Positions 25,202 through 32,937 of a stretch of DNA of 64,000 bases are shown in pieces. The stretch covers positions 62,001 through 126,000 of the forward strand of contig NZ_AUFJ01000014.1 in assembly GCF_000426445.1 (NCBI RefSeq), in the 5' to 3' direction. The DNA is from Brevibacterium album DSM 18261 (GTDB lineage Bacteria; Actinomycetota; Actinomycetes; Actinomycetales; Brevibacteriaceae). The first letter of the stretch is position 1, and the number at the start of each line of letters is the position of its first letter. Both the position numbers and the translations under genes were made by a program. Below the pieces are notes generated by a model. The model searched no databases and was not told the origin of the DNA. It worked only from the letters and a program-made list of their open reading frames with translations.

Positions 25202-25675
25202 ATGGATCTCGGAGGACAGACCTATGCCGGCACCTGCGCATTCCGCCTGATGCCGCTGGACCCGCTCGCGGAAGGGCCCTCCTCGGCCGTGATCACGGAG
25301 GTGGGCGGCGGGACGAGCGTGCACTACTCGTGGACGCATCCGACGGACGGACCGCAGCAGGGCGTCCTGCTGATCGGCGGTGCCGGGGAGGCCGGTGCAG
25401 CGGAGGCCGTGCTGTTCGACACCTGGCACCAGCAGCCGGGCCTGATGTCGCTGACCGGCGAGCGCTCGCAGTCCCGGATCGCGGTGGAGGGCACCTATGC
25501 GGAGGAGTGGGGCTGGCGGATCGAGCTGGTGCTGGAACCGGGACGGGCGGCCATGACGATGAGCAATGTGGTCCCCGAATCCGCTCTGGCCCTCGCGCCC
25601 CCGGAGGGCCCGTCGATGAGCGCGGGGCCCTATGAGGTGATGGTCGCGAGCTGGACCGCCGATGAGTCCCGATGA
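25202..25675 (+). CDS. Hypothetical beta-rich protein
   Basis: I do not recognise this 157-residue protein with confidence. It reads like an all-beta, lipocalin/DUF1579-like fold: repeated short strands with aromatic residues (VHYSWTHPTDGPQQG, LFDTWHQQPGLMSLTG, YAEEWGWRIELVLEPG, PYEVMVASWTADES). No signal peptide or membrane segment is seen. ATG 25202 begins MDLGGQTYAGTC; the frame is open 30 bp further upstream. It stands between a dehydrogenase relic and an intact dehydrogenase gene on the other strand. Third-position G/C bias supports coding. Confidence 0.6.
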   Translation: MDLGGQTYAGTCAFRLMPLDPLAEGPSSAVITEVGGGTSVHYSWTHPTDGPQQGVLLIGGAGEAGAAEAVLFDTWHQQPGLMSLTGERSQSRIAVEGTYAEEWGWRIELVLEPGRAAMTMSNVVPESALALAPPEGPSMSAGPYEVMVASWTADESR

Positions 25676-25711
25676 CGCTGCAGCCGGGGCGCAGCTCCGT
25701 CTCCCGGGTGT

Positions 25712-26653
25712 TCAAGCCGGGGGAGCGGAGGGCGCGGTGAGGCGCTCCGCGAGGTCCCACAGCTCCCGCTCCCGTGCGGGATCGTAGGACTCGGCCGAGG
25801 AGGCGACCACCCGCTCGCGGCTCACATAGCCGCCGTCGGGAGGAGGCGTCTCGTCCAGCAGCATCCGCGCGAGCTGGCGACCGGCCGTGCGCGGCATGGC
25901 TGCGAGGGGCGTGAGGGCGAGCATCGGCAGCACCCAGCGCATCGCGAACCGTGAGAGGGCGTCGGCGCTGCGTGCGATGCCGGTGGCGGGCACGAGCCCC
26001 GGGTTGAAGCCTGCGATGACGATGCCGGGCGGCAGCCTGCGGGCGTGCTCGTGGATGAGGTGGACCGCTGCGAGCTTGCTGGTGGAATAGGCGGTGCGCC
26101 CCGCGGTGACGCCGGCGGGTGAGGAGAACGCGCCGGGCCGTGCCAGCGCCTCGGGAGCCATCCACTGCGGTCCGGGCACGAGGCCCAGATTGTGGCGCAG
26201 GTCCCCGAAGTGCGTGTCGCTCACGGTGAGCACGATCCGCGCCGGTTCCGGCATATGGTCCCCCAGGCGTCTGATGAGGAGGTGCGGGGCGAGGACGTTG
26301 ACGGCGAAGGTCGCCTCGAGTCCGTCCGCGCTCTCGACCATGCTGCTGGTGTGCTGGACTCCGCCGTTGAGCAGGAGGCCGCGGAGCGGGGGCAGGGAGC
26401 CGGCGGTGAGCATGTGCGCCGTGCGGTCCGCGGCGGCGCGGACGCTGTCCAGTGAGAGCAGGTCGGCCTCGAGCACCGTGAGCCTGTCGCGGTGCCGGGA
26501 CAGCGATTCCGCGAGCGCCTCGCCGGAAGTCCCCCGTGCCAGGACGACGAGGTGCAGTCGGGGTGCCTCCGCGAGGAGACGGGCGGCCGCGTGCCGTCCG
26601 ATGCCTCGGGTCGCACCGGTCATGACGACGGTCCGGTGTGCTGTCCGGCTCAT
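25712..26653 (-). CDS. Short-chain dehydrogenase/reductase
   Basis: This 313-residue SDR-family oxidoreductase has the cofactor motif TGATRGIG near residue 12 and active-site Ser and YxxxK in SDTHF and YSTSK (Tyr near residue 190). The usual NNAG motif is NGG (LLLNGGVQ). Its length is at the upper end for classical SDRs, like retinol-dehydrogenase-type members. It lies 13 bp downstream of a second SDR gene, and both probably share one transcript controlled by the divergent TetR regulator. The substrate is unknown. Its 3' end is duplicated as a relic at 25070-25153. Confidence 0.88.
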   Translation of the reverse strand: MSRTAHRTVVMTGATRGIGRHAAARLLAEAPRLHLVVLARGTSGEALAESLSRHRDRLTVLEADLLSLDSVRAAADRTAHMLTAGSLPPLRGLLLNGGVQHTSSMVESADGLEATFAVNVLAPHLLIRRLGDHMPEPARIVLTVSDTHFGDLRHNLGLVPGPQWMAPEALARPGAFSSPAGVTAGRTAYSTSKLAAVHLIHEHARRLPPGIVIAGFNPGLVPATGIARSADALSRFAMRWVLPMLALTPLAAMPRTAGRQLARMLLDETPPPDGGYVSRERVVASSAESYDPARERELWDLAERLTAPSAPPA

Positions 26654-26666
26654 GCGGCGTCACGCC

Positions 26667-27506
26667 TCATGCGAGGCCCCAGGCGGGTTCGAGGCCGAGC
26701 ATCCGCGCGCTCTGCTCCCAGTGCCGCTCCGCCATGAGGGGATCGTAGGCCTGGCTGTGCGTTCTGCTGATCCGCCCGTGTGCGCCGTGGAACTCGCCCG
26801 GGGCCCAGTCACGGTCCGGACGGCCGGTGACGAAGTGCGCGAGGACGGCCCCGCCGCGCTCCGGCGGGGTGAGGAAGCGCTGGAGCGCGCCGTGATAGAC
26901 GCGCCGAAGGCCGCTGCTGGTGTCGGAGGCGAAATTGGTCGCGATCATGCCCGGGTGGAAGGCGACGGCGGTGAGACCGCGCGAGCGGAAGCGCGCGTGC
27001 AGACCGCGGGTGAAGAGGATGTTCGCGAGCTTCGCGTTGCCGTACGCCCGGTTGGGGTGGAAGCGGTCCCGGCTGTCGATATCGTCCAGGTCGATCCGGC
27101 CGAAGAGGCGCGCGCCCACGCTTGCGGTGTTCACGACTGCGGCACGGCTGCCGATGAGCCGGTCGACGAGCAGGGCGGTCAGCAGGTAGGGCGCAAGATG
27201 ATTGACCTGGAAGGTCTTCTCGACGCCGTCCGTCGTGAGGGCCGGACCGGAGAACATGCCTCCGGCGTTGTCGGCGAGCACATCGATCCGCGCGCACTCC
27301 CCGCGCAGGGCGGCGGCGAGGTCCCGCACTTCATCGAGCCGTTCGAAATCCACCGCGTGGTGCTCTGCGCCCACGCGTGCGGCGACGGCACGGGTCTTGG
27401 CGGGGGACCGCCCGACGAGCACCAGCCGGGTGTCCTCGTGCGCCAGCTGGGCGGCGGCTGCGGCACCGATCCCGTCACTGGCTCCTGTGATGACGATGGT
27501 GCGCAC
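26667..27506 (-). CDS. Short-chain dehydrogenase/reductase
   Basis: This 279-residue SDR has the NAD(P) motif TGASDGIG near residue 7, DNAGG near residue 78, and active-site Ser/YxxxK in NTASVGAR and YGNAKLA (Tyr near residue 154). The pattern resembles retinol dehydrogenase/WWOX-like SDRs. It is the first gene of a two-SDR operon, divergent from a TetR regulator with a shared palindromic operator. A repressor-controlled detoxification or carbonyl-reduction role is inferred. The substrate is not predictable. Confidence 0.88.
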   Translation of the reverse strand: MRTIVITGASDGIGAAAAAQLAHEDTRLVLVGRSPAKTRAVAARVGAEHHAVDFERLDEVRDLAAALRGECARIDVLADNAGGMFSGPALTTDGVEKTFQVNHLAPYLLTALLVDRLIGSRAAVVNTASVGARLFGRIDLDDIDSRDRFHPNRAYGNAKLANILFTRGLHARFRSRGLTAVAFHPGMIATNFASDTSSGLRRVYHGALQRFLTPPERGGAVLAHFVTGRPDRDWAPGEFHGAHGRISRTHSQAYDPLMAERHWEQSARMLGLEPAWGLA

Positions 27507-27545
27507 GGCGGCTCCTCTGCACTGCGGTCTGTGAGGCCGAGGCTA

Positions 27546-27603
27546 CCACAATAGGAAACTGGTCAGTTTCGTATCCTTGTGGTCCGGGCGACTGGCCTAG
27601 AGT
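27546..27603. promoter_or_regulatory. TetR-type operator and divergent promoters
   Basis: GAAACTG-GT-CAGTTTC (27555-27570) is a near-perfect palindrome, flanked by CCACAA (27546-27551) and TTGTGG (27577-27582). It overlaps minus-strand TATTGT (27548-27553), a -10 for the dehydrogenase operon. TAGAGT (27598-27603) lies 7 nt before the tetR ATG. This is a typical arrangement for autoregulated TetR control. Confidence 0.7.
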
Positions 27604-27610
27604 CGGAGGC

Positions 27611-28264
27611 ATGGCTGCTGGCGAAGGTGAGGGAGACCCCGGGCGAGCGCCGGGGCGCCCGGTGGATGCCGGCCTCGGGCCCGCGATCCTCCGCGCGGTC
27701 CTGGACGTCCTCGCCGAGGGCGGGTACTCGCGTCTCACGACGGCCGCGGTGGCGCGGAGCGCGGGCGTCTCCACGGCCACCCTCTACCGGCGGTGGGACT
27801 CCAAGCGGGAGCTGCTGCTGGCCGCGGCGCGGCAGATCGCGGAGGACGAGGACGCCGAGGCGGACACCGGCAGTCTGTCCGGTGATGTGCGCGCGCTGCT
27901 CAAGGGCAAGCAGCGGGTGCTGTCCGGGCAGCTGGCCCAGGTGGTGCTCATCCTCGCGGGGGAGTCCGCGCACGATCCGGAGCTCGCGGACGTCCTGCGA
28001 ACAGGTCTCCTGGAGCCGATGCAAGTGCGCTTCGCGGAGATGTTCGCGCGGGCGGCGAGCCGCGGTGAGCCTCACAGTCCGGTCGATGCGGGCCTCGCCG
28101 CCCGGCTGGTCTTCGGGGCGATCCTCGCGGGCGGCATGGAGGGCGGGGCCGGCTCAGGTTCAGAGGGCGAGGGCAGCCCGGGGGCTGCGGCCGCAGGGGC
28201 GCACGTTCTCACCGATGGCGATGTCCGGGCGCTCGCCCACATCCTTGCACCGCAGGACGGATGA
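27611..28264 (+). CDS. TetR-family transcriptional regulator
   Basis: This 217-residue protein has a TetR N-terminal helix-turn-helix: AILRAVLDVLAEGGYSRLTTAAVARSAGVSTATLYRRW, about residues 25-62. A helical ligand-binding domain and a Gly/Ser/Ala-rich loop near residue 190 follow. It is divergent from two short-chain dehydrogenase genes with a palindromic site between them, so it most likely represses that operon and itself. The ATG is preceded by CGGAGGC, which can act as a ribosome-binding site, and by TAGAGT, which would give a nearly leaderless mRNA. The inducer is unknown. Confidence 0.9.
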   Translation: MAAGEGEGDPGRAPGRPVDAGLGPAILRAVLDVLAEGGYSRLTTAAVARSAGVSTATLYRRWDSKRELLLAAARQIAEDEDAEADTGSLSGDVRALLKGKQRVLSGQLAQVVLILAGESAHDPELADVLRTGLLEPMQVRFAEMFARAASRGEPHSPVDAGLAARLVFGAILAGGMEGGAGSGSEGEGSPGAAAAGAHVLTDGDVRALAHILAPQDG

Positions 28265-28392
28265 GGGTCCGGAACCGGAGCGGCGGGCCCACCGCCGGCT
28301 GGGGGCGGGTGCGGTGTGCGCCTCGCGCAGCGGGGAGGGCGGCAGGGCTGGCCGCTGGTCGGCGCGCTGGGGCTGGGTCAGTGCGTCGGCCC

Positions 28393-28830
28393 TCAGCCGC
28401 GTGCGGTCTGGAGCTCGCGCACGGTCGCCGGTACGGGGGCGCCCTCGCAGTCCAGCCCGGCGGCGATGAGCTCCCGGTAGTGGCCGATCTTGGCCTCGAG
28501 GGCGGCCTCGGCGGCGGCGAGGCTCCTGCGTCGCTGCGCGAGCATCTCGCGGGTCTCCTCCAGGAGGGTGATCCTTCGGCCGTGGCTCGCCGCGCCCTCG
28601 TCCAGCAGTGCCACGAAGCTCTTCATCGCCGCCGTCGGCATGCCGGTGGCGCGCAGTGCGGTGAGCAGCAGGACGAGATCGCGCTCGCGCGGGCCGTAGC
28701 TGCGGCGTCCCGTCGCGTCCCGGTTCACCCGCGGCAGGATGCCCTCCTTCTCGTACCAGCGCAGCGTGTCCGGGCTCAGTCCCGAGAGCTCCGCCATCTC
28801 CGCGATGCCCACATCCGTCTCCCCGCTCAT
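28393..28830 (-). CDS. MerR-family transcriptional regulator
   Basis: This 145-residue protein has a MerR N-terminal winged helix (GIAEMAELSGLSPDTLRWYEKEGIL near residues 8-32, then RRSYGPRERDLVLLLTALRATGMP), a long dimerisation helix (about 80-118) and a short C-terminus with one Cys (LDCEGAP). The lack of metal-binding Cys clusters argues for the multidrug/carbonyl-responsive branch. Its own promoter has the diagnostic 19-bp spacer with a dyad, so it probably activates or represses itself. No obvious target gene follows; others may lie elsewhere. Confidence 0.88.
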   Translation of the reverse strand: MSGETDVGIAEMAELSGLSPDTLRWYEKEGILPRVNRDATGRRSYGPRERDLVLLLTALRATGMPTAAMKSFVALLDEGAASHGRRITLLEETREMLAQRRRSLAAAEAALEAKIGHYRELIAAGLDCEGAPVPATVRELQTARG

Positions 28831-28836
28831 GGTCCG

Positions 28837-28867
28837 AGGCTAGCTCCTGGAGCGCACTCCAGCTCAA
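28837..28867 (-). promoter_or_regulatory. MerR-type promoter with 19-bp spacer and dyad
   Basis: On the minus strand TTGAGC (-35, 28862-28867) and TAGCCT (-10, 28837-28842) are exactly 19 bp apart. The spacer holds the perfect dyad CTGGAG-N4-CTCCAG (28847-28862). The -10 box is 6 nt from the merR ATG. The over-long spacer with an internal dyad is the hallmark of MerR-controlled promoters. Confidence 0.8.
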
Positions 28868-28947
28868 GGCGGTCTCGCTCAGGATCCCTGGTGTGCGCTC
28901 GCGCTGAGCCGCACATGCGGCATCATGATGCGGTGAGGGTGTGAGGC

Positions 28948-28953
28948 TATGGT
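28948..28953 (+). promoter_or_regulatory. -10 box of the VapB-like gene
   Basis: TATGGT is 6 nt upstream of the ATG at 28960; a leaderless transcript is likely. Confidence 0.5.
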
Positions 28954-28959
28954 GCAGCT

Positions 28960-29184
28960 ATGCGAATAACGCTGGACATCGACCCGGTGGTCCTCAGTGC
29001 CGCCCGGGCGAAAGCGGCCGTCGAGCGGGTCTCGCTGGGGCGGGCTCTGCCGGATATCGCGCTGGTCGCCCTGACACCGTTGCCCGGTCCGGAGCAGTCC
29101 GGCTCAGGGTTCCCGGTGCTCGTCGGAAACCCTGAGCACAGGGTGACCGACGAACTAGTCGCCGACCATCGCGATGGCCGCTGA
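28960..29184 (+). CDS. VapB-like antitoxin, orphan
   Basis: This 74-residue protein resembles VapB-type antitoxins. It has the ribbon-helix-helix opening MRITLDIDPVVLSAARAKA, a helix VSLGRALPDIALVAL, and the C-terminal toxin-binding pattern FPVL...VTDELVADHRD. In the family this gene is normally followed by, and overlaps, a PIN-domain VapC toxin. Here only about 100 bp separate it from the convergent topoisomerase gene, and no PIN-domain frame is present. It may be a solitary remnant or act on a distant toxin. Codon use is less GC-biased than in its neighbours. Confidence 0.7.
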   Translation: MRITLDIDPVVLSAARAKAAVERVSLGRALPDIALVALTPLPGPEQSGSGFPVLVGNPEHRVTDELVADHRDGR

Positions 29185-29287
29185 TCGGCGGGAGTGCCGC
29201 TCGTGGGGATGCCGCCGTGCCGTCCCGGGCATCGGTCTGCTCTTGCACCCGGCGCCGACCGCTGAGGCAGGCACGGGAATCCCGGGC

Positions 29288-32053
29288 TCAGAACAGCGAG
29301 CCGTCCTCTCCGTCCTCGTCATGGGAGACGATGACGGCGTCCGCATCGTCCGTGCGGGACCGCGCGATCTCCTCCCTGCGCGCGGCGAGGGAGTCGTCCT
29401 CGGTCTCCAGGTCGGGCAACGTGCCCGAGGCCATCCCCGGGACGGCGCCCACAGGGGCCCCCGCCGCACCGGCCGCGGGAGCGGCCCCGGAATCGGCGGC
29501 GACACCGGGCCTGCCTGCCGCCGAACCGTCTGTCCCCGGCACCCCAGCACCCGAGCTGCTGCCGCCCGCCGCCCCCGAGGCCGCCGCACCGCCCGGCGCC
29601 TCGAAGGGCACCGTTCCCACGGCGTCGATCTTCGCCTCGAGCGGGGCGCCTGAGCCGTCGCGGCGGGAGAGCGCCTCGGGCAGGTTCCGCGCTCCGCCGC
29701 CCGCGGCCGCCGCGAGCGGCGAACGCCCCACGAAGCCGAGCGCCAGCTCCGTCTCGCCCGTGAGGAAGCGGTGTGCGCGCACGCCGCCGGTCGCGCGGCC
29801 CTTCGCCGGGAACTCCGCGAAATCGGAGACCTTGATCGAGGAGACCGGATCGCCGTAGAAGTTCTCGCCGCGGGCGATCGTCACGACCCGCGCATCGTCG
29901 CCGGGCCCCAGCAGGGAGAAGGCGATGACCCGTGCCTCGGCGGCGAGCTTGATCCCGGCCACCCCGCCCGCGGCCCAGCCCTGCGCGCGGAGCACGGAGG
30001 CGGAGAAGCGCAGCAGCTGGGCGCTGGAGGTGAGCAGGACGATCTCGCACGCGTCCGCGTCCGTGCCGGGCGCGGCCTGTGCGGCGCCCACCACGGTGTC
30101 GCCGCCCTTGAGCGTGATCGCCTCCCAGTCCGTGCGGCTGCTGGGAGCCCCCGCGCCGGCGGCCCGCTTGACCACGCCGGCGGCCGTCGCGAGGAAGACA
30201 TCGCGGTCCGGATCCACGAGCGCGAGCACCGTCTCGCCCCGGCCCAGCTCCACGAGCTCCTTGGCGGGCACGCCGCCGGCGAGGGTCGGCCGCGTCGCCG
30301 TCTCCGGCAGCTGCGGCAGCACCACGACGTCGAGCAGGACGAGCCGGCCCAGGGAGGTGAGTGCGGCGATCCGGCCCTGCGCCGTGGCGGGCACCTGCGA
30401 GATGAGCGCATCGTGGCTCGCCCTGCGCCCGCCCACGGGCAGCGGTTCCCTGTTGGCGGTGCGGGCGATCCGGCCCGAGGTGGACAGCAGCACCCAGCAG
30501 GGGTCGTCGGCCACCGTGAGCGGGGCGGCAGCCTTCTTGCGGCCCTTCGCGGAGAGCTCCTTGAGCGAGCCCTCGACGAGGACCGTCCGCCGGGGATCGG
30601 CGATCTGCTCGGCGATCTCGCCCAGCTCCCGAGCCACCAGCTCGCGCAGCTCCCCCTCGTCCGCGAGCAGGCGCTCGAGCTGCTCGATGAGCGCGCGCAG
30701 CTCGTCCCTCTCCGCCTCCAGCTCGAGGCGGGAGAAGCGCGTGAGCCTGCGCAGCTGCAGGTCGAGGATGTAGGTGGCCTGCACCTCGGAGAGGTCGAAG
30801 ACCTCCATGAGGCGCCCGCGCGCGGTCGCGGCGTCATCGGAGGAGCGGATGAGCTGGATGACCTCGTCGATGTCGAGGATCGCGATGAGCAGTCCCTCGA
30901 CGAGGTGGAGGCGGTCCTTCGCCTTCCCCAGCCGGAACGCCGTCCGGCGGCGGACCACGTCGATCCGGTGGTCCACGTACACCTGGAGGAGCTCGCGCAG
31001 GCCGAGGGTGCGCGGCTGGCCGTCCACGAGGCACACGTTGTTGATGCCGAAGCTGTCCTCCATGGGCGTGAGGCGGTAGAGCTCCTCGAGCACCGCCTTG
31101 GGATCGAAGCCCGTCTTGATCCCGATGACCAGCCGCATGCCCTTCTTGCGGTCGGAGAAGTCGTCGATCGAGGCGATCCCGGTGAGGCGCTTGGCCTGCA
31201 CCTGGTCCTTGACCCGCTCGATGATCTTCTCCGGGCCCACGAGATACGGCAGCTCGGTGACGACGATGCCCTTGCGCCGGGAGGTGAGGTTCTCGAATCT
31301 CACGCTCGCACGGGTGCGGAAGGTGCCGCGGCCGGTCTCATAGGCCTCGCGCACGCCGTCGAGGCCGATGATCCGGCCGCCGGAGGGCAGATCCGGGCCC
31401 GGGACGAAGCGCATGAGCTCGTCCAGCGTGGCATCCGGATGGCGGATGAGGTGCTGGGCGGCGGCGATGACCTCGCCCGCATTGTGCGGGGCCATGTTCG
31501 TCGCCATGCCCACCGCGATCCCCGAGGCGCCGTTGACCAGCAGATTGGGGAACGCCGCCGGCAGCACCTCCGGCTGCGTGATGGTGCCGTCGTAATTGGG
31601 CACGAAGCTCACGACGTCCTCGTCGAGCCCCGCGATCATCGCCATAGCGGCGGAGTGGAGGCGCGCCTCCGTGTACCTGGGGGCGGCGGGGCCGTCGTCG
31701 AGGCTGCCGAAGTTGCCGTGGCCGTCGACGAGCGGCAGGCGCATGGTGAACGGCTGGGCCAGGCGCACGAGGGCGTCGTAGATGGCGGTGTCGCCGTGCG
31801 GGTGCAGCTTGCCCATGACATCGCCGACGATGCGCGAGGACTTCACGAAGCCGCGGTCCGGCCGCAGGCCCATCTCGCCCATCTGGTAGACGATGCGCCG
31901 CTGCACGGGCTTGAGGCCGTCACGGGCGTCCGGCAGGGCGCGGGAGTAGATGACGGAGTACGCGTACTCGAGGAAGGAGGTCTCCATCTCCTGCGAGACG
32001 TCGATGTCCTCGATGCTTCCCGGCGCGTCGTGCCCCGCGGTGCCGCCTGCCAT
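29288..32053 (-). CDS. parC: Type IIA topoisomerase A subunit (topoisomerase IV-like)
   Basis: This 921-residue subunit cleaves and rejoins DNA. It has the quinolone-region stretch [24 protein letters not shown] (Thr89, Asp93), the catalytic Tyr127 in [10 protein letters not shown], and a C-terminal beta-propeller from about residue 510. I find no GyrA box (QRRGGKG-type) at the propeller start, where gyrase would have it, so decatenating topoisomerase IV is favoured over gyrase. The last ~110 residues are a low-complexity Gly/Ala/Ser tail ending acidic ([10 protein letters not shown]). The partner ParE gene is not adjacent. A GGAGC ribosome-binding site precedes the ATG. Confidence 0.88.
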   Translation of the reverse strand: MAGGTAGHDAPGSIEDIDVSQEMETSFLEYAYSVIYSRALPDARDGLKPVQRRIVYQMGEMGLRPDRGFVKSSRIVGDVMGKLHPHGDTAIYDALVRLAQPFTMRLPLVDGHGNFGSLDDGPAAPRYTEARLHSAAMAMIAGLDEDVVSFVPNYDGTITQPEVLPAAFPNLLVNGASGIAVGMATNMAPHNAGEVIAAAQHLIRHPDATLDELMRFVPGPDLPSGGRIIGLDGVREAYETGRGTFRTRASVRFENLTSRRKGIVVTELPYLVGPEKIIERVKDQVQAKRLTGIASIDDFSDRKKGMRLVIGIKTGFDPKAVLEELYRLTPMEDSFGINNVCLVDGQPRTLGLRELLQVYVDHRIDVVRRRTAFRLGKAKDRLHLVEGLLIAILDIDEVIQLIRSSDDAATARGRLMEVFDLSEVQATYILDLQLRRLTRFSRLELEAERDELRALIEQLERLLADEGELRELVARELGEIAEQIADPRRTVLVEGSLKELSAKGRKKAAAPLTVADDPCWVLLSTSGRIARTANREPLPVGGRRASHDALISQVPATAQGRIAALTSLGRLVLLDVVVLPQLPETATRPTLAGGVPAKELVELGRGETVLALVDPDRDVFLATAAGVVKRAAGAGAPSSRTDWEAITLKGGDTVVGAAQAAPGTDADACEIVLLTSSAQLLRFSASVLRAQGWAAGGVAGIKLAAEARVIAFSLLGPGDDARVVTIARGENFYGDPVSSIKVSDFAEFPAKGRATGGVRAHRFLTGETELALGFVGRSPLAAAAGGGARNLPEALSRRDGSGAPLEAKIDAVGTVPFEAPGGAAASGAAGGSSSGAGVPGTDGSAAGRPGVAADSGAAPAAGAAGAPVGAVPGMASGTLPDLETEDDSLAARREEIARSRTDDADAVIVSHDEDGEDGSLF

Positions 32054-32095
32054 GATGTCTGCTTCAGCTCCCTGTGGTCTTCTCCGGCCGCGACG

Positions 32096-32113
32096 GGCCG
32101 GCGAGCGCCGGCC
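32096..32113 (-). terminator. Small GC hairpin upstream of parC
   Basis: GGCCGGC-GAGC-GCCGGCC forms a 7-bp stem between the DedA gene end and the parC start. It may terminate the dedA transcript or lie in the parC leader. Confidence 0.4.
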
Positions 32114-32229
32114 TCACGCACCGGTCGTCCCATGTGCAGGGACATCGTAGCGGCTGGGACGGACGTGGGGCGGGACCGCCGCCCGCGTGTACGGTTTCCG
32201 CCTCGAACTGGCGCCCGCCGAGGCGGAGC

Positions 32230-32907
32230 TCAGTCCAGCGGCAGGTGGTCTCCCGGCACGTGGGTGCGCATGCGCGAGAGCCGGCCGCCCACCGCGCTGA
32301 TGAGCCGGTCCACCCCGAAGCCCGCGAGCGCGCCCACGACGATGCCGACGACCATCGCGAGCAGCGGCGAGTGCCCCAGGACGTGACCGGCGGCCAGGCC
32401 GAGCGCCACGGAGAGGCATCCCCACAGCAGCGAGGCGGCCGCCGCCACGATGCGGAAGCGGGCGAAGGGGAAGCCCACGGCACCCGCGGTGAGGTTGACC
32501 GCGACCCTGCCGACGGGGATGAACCGGCCTGCCATGACGAAGGTGGTCCCGTTGCGGCGCAGCGCCAGCCGGGTCCGTTCGAGGACGATGCGCCCGCGCC
32601 GGCCGCGGAATCCCGGCAGCCGCTCGACCGGCACACGGGCGCCGATCCGGTAGGCGATGAGGTCCCCGCAGAACGCGCCCGCCGCGGCGGCGAGCGCGAG
32701 CGCGGGGAGGAAGTACCAGGCGGCATCGCCAGTGACGGCGAGTGAGGCGCCTGCGATGACGATGGACTCGCTCGGCACAGGAGGGAAGAAGCCGTCGATG
32801 CAGGAGAGGACGGCGACGGCCAGGAGCAGCCAGGGCGAGGCGCCGAGGTCCACCACATAGCCCTCGATGTGCGAGAGCAGCTCGGCCAGACCGCTCAGCA
32901 GCTCCAT
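32230..32907 (-). CDS. DedA family membrane protein
   Basis: This 225-residue protein is a DedA/SNARE-associated-type membrane protein, a family now linked to undecaprenyl-phosphate or phospholipid flipping and membrane homeostasis. It has FPPVPSESIVIAGASLA near residue 41, GDLIAYRIG near residue 82, the conserved GRFIPVGRVAVNLTAG near residue 126 and about five hydrophobic segments. Length and motifs fit the family. It lies just downstream of a sensor kinase gene in the same direction (30-bp gap) and could be read through from it. Confidence 0.88.
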   Translation of the reverse strand: MELLSGLAELLSHIEGYVVDLGASPWLLLAVAVLSCIDGFFPPVPSESIVIAGASLAVTGDAAWYFLPALALAAAAGAFCGDLIAYRIGARVPVERLPGFRGRRGRIVLERTRLALRRNGTTFVMAGRFIPVGRVAVNLTAGAVGFPFARFRIVAAAASLLWGCLSVALGLAAGHVLGHSPLLAMVVGIVVGALAGFGVDRLISAVGGRLSRMRTHVPGDHLPLD

Positions 32908-32937
32908 CCGGATACCCCCCCTCAGTTCGGCGCCGCG

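Noticed and set aside
29288-32053. Annotation of the topoisomerase as gyrase GyrA
   Set aside because: No GyrA box was found at the start of the C-terminal propeller, and there is no adjacent gyrB; topoisomerase IV is the better reading, though this is not proven.
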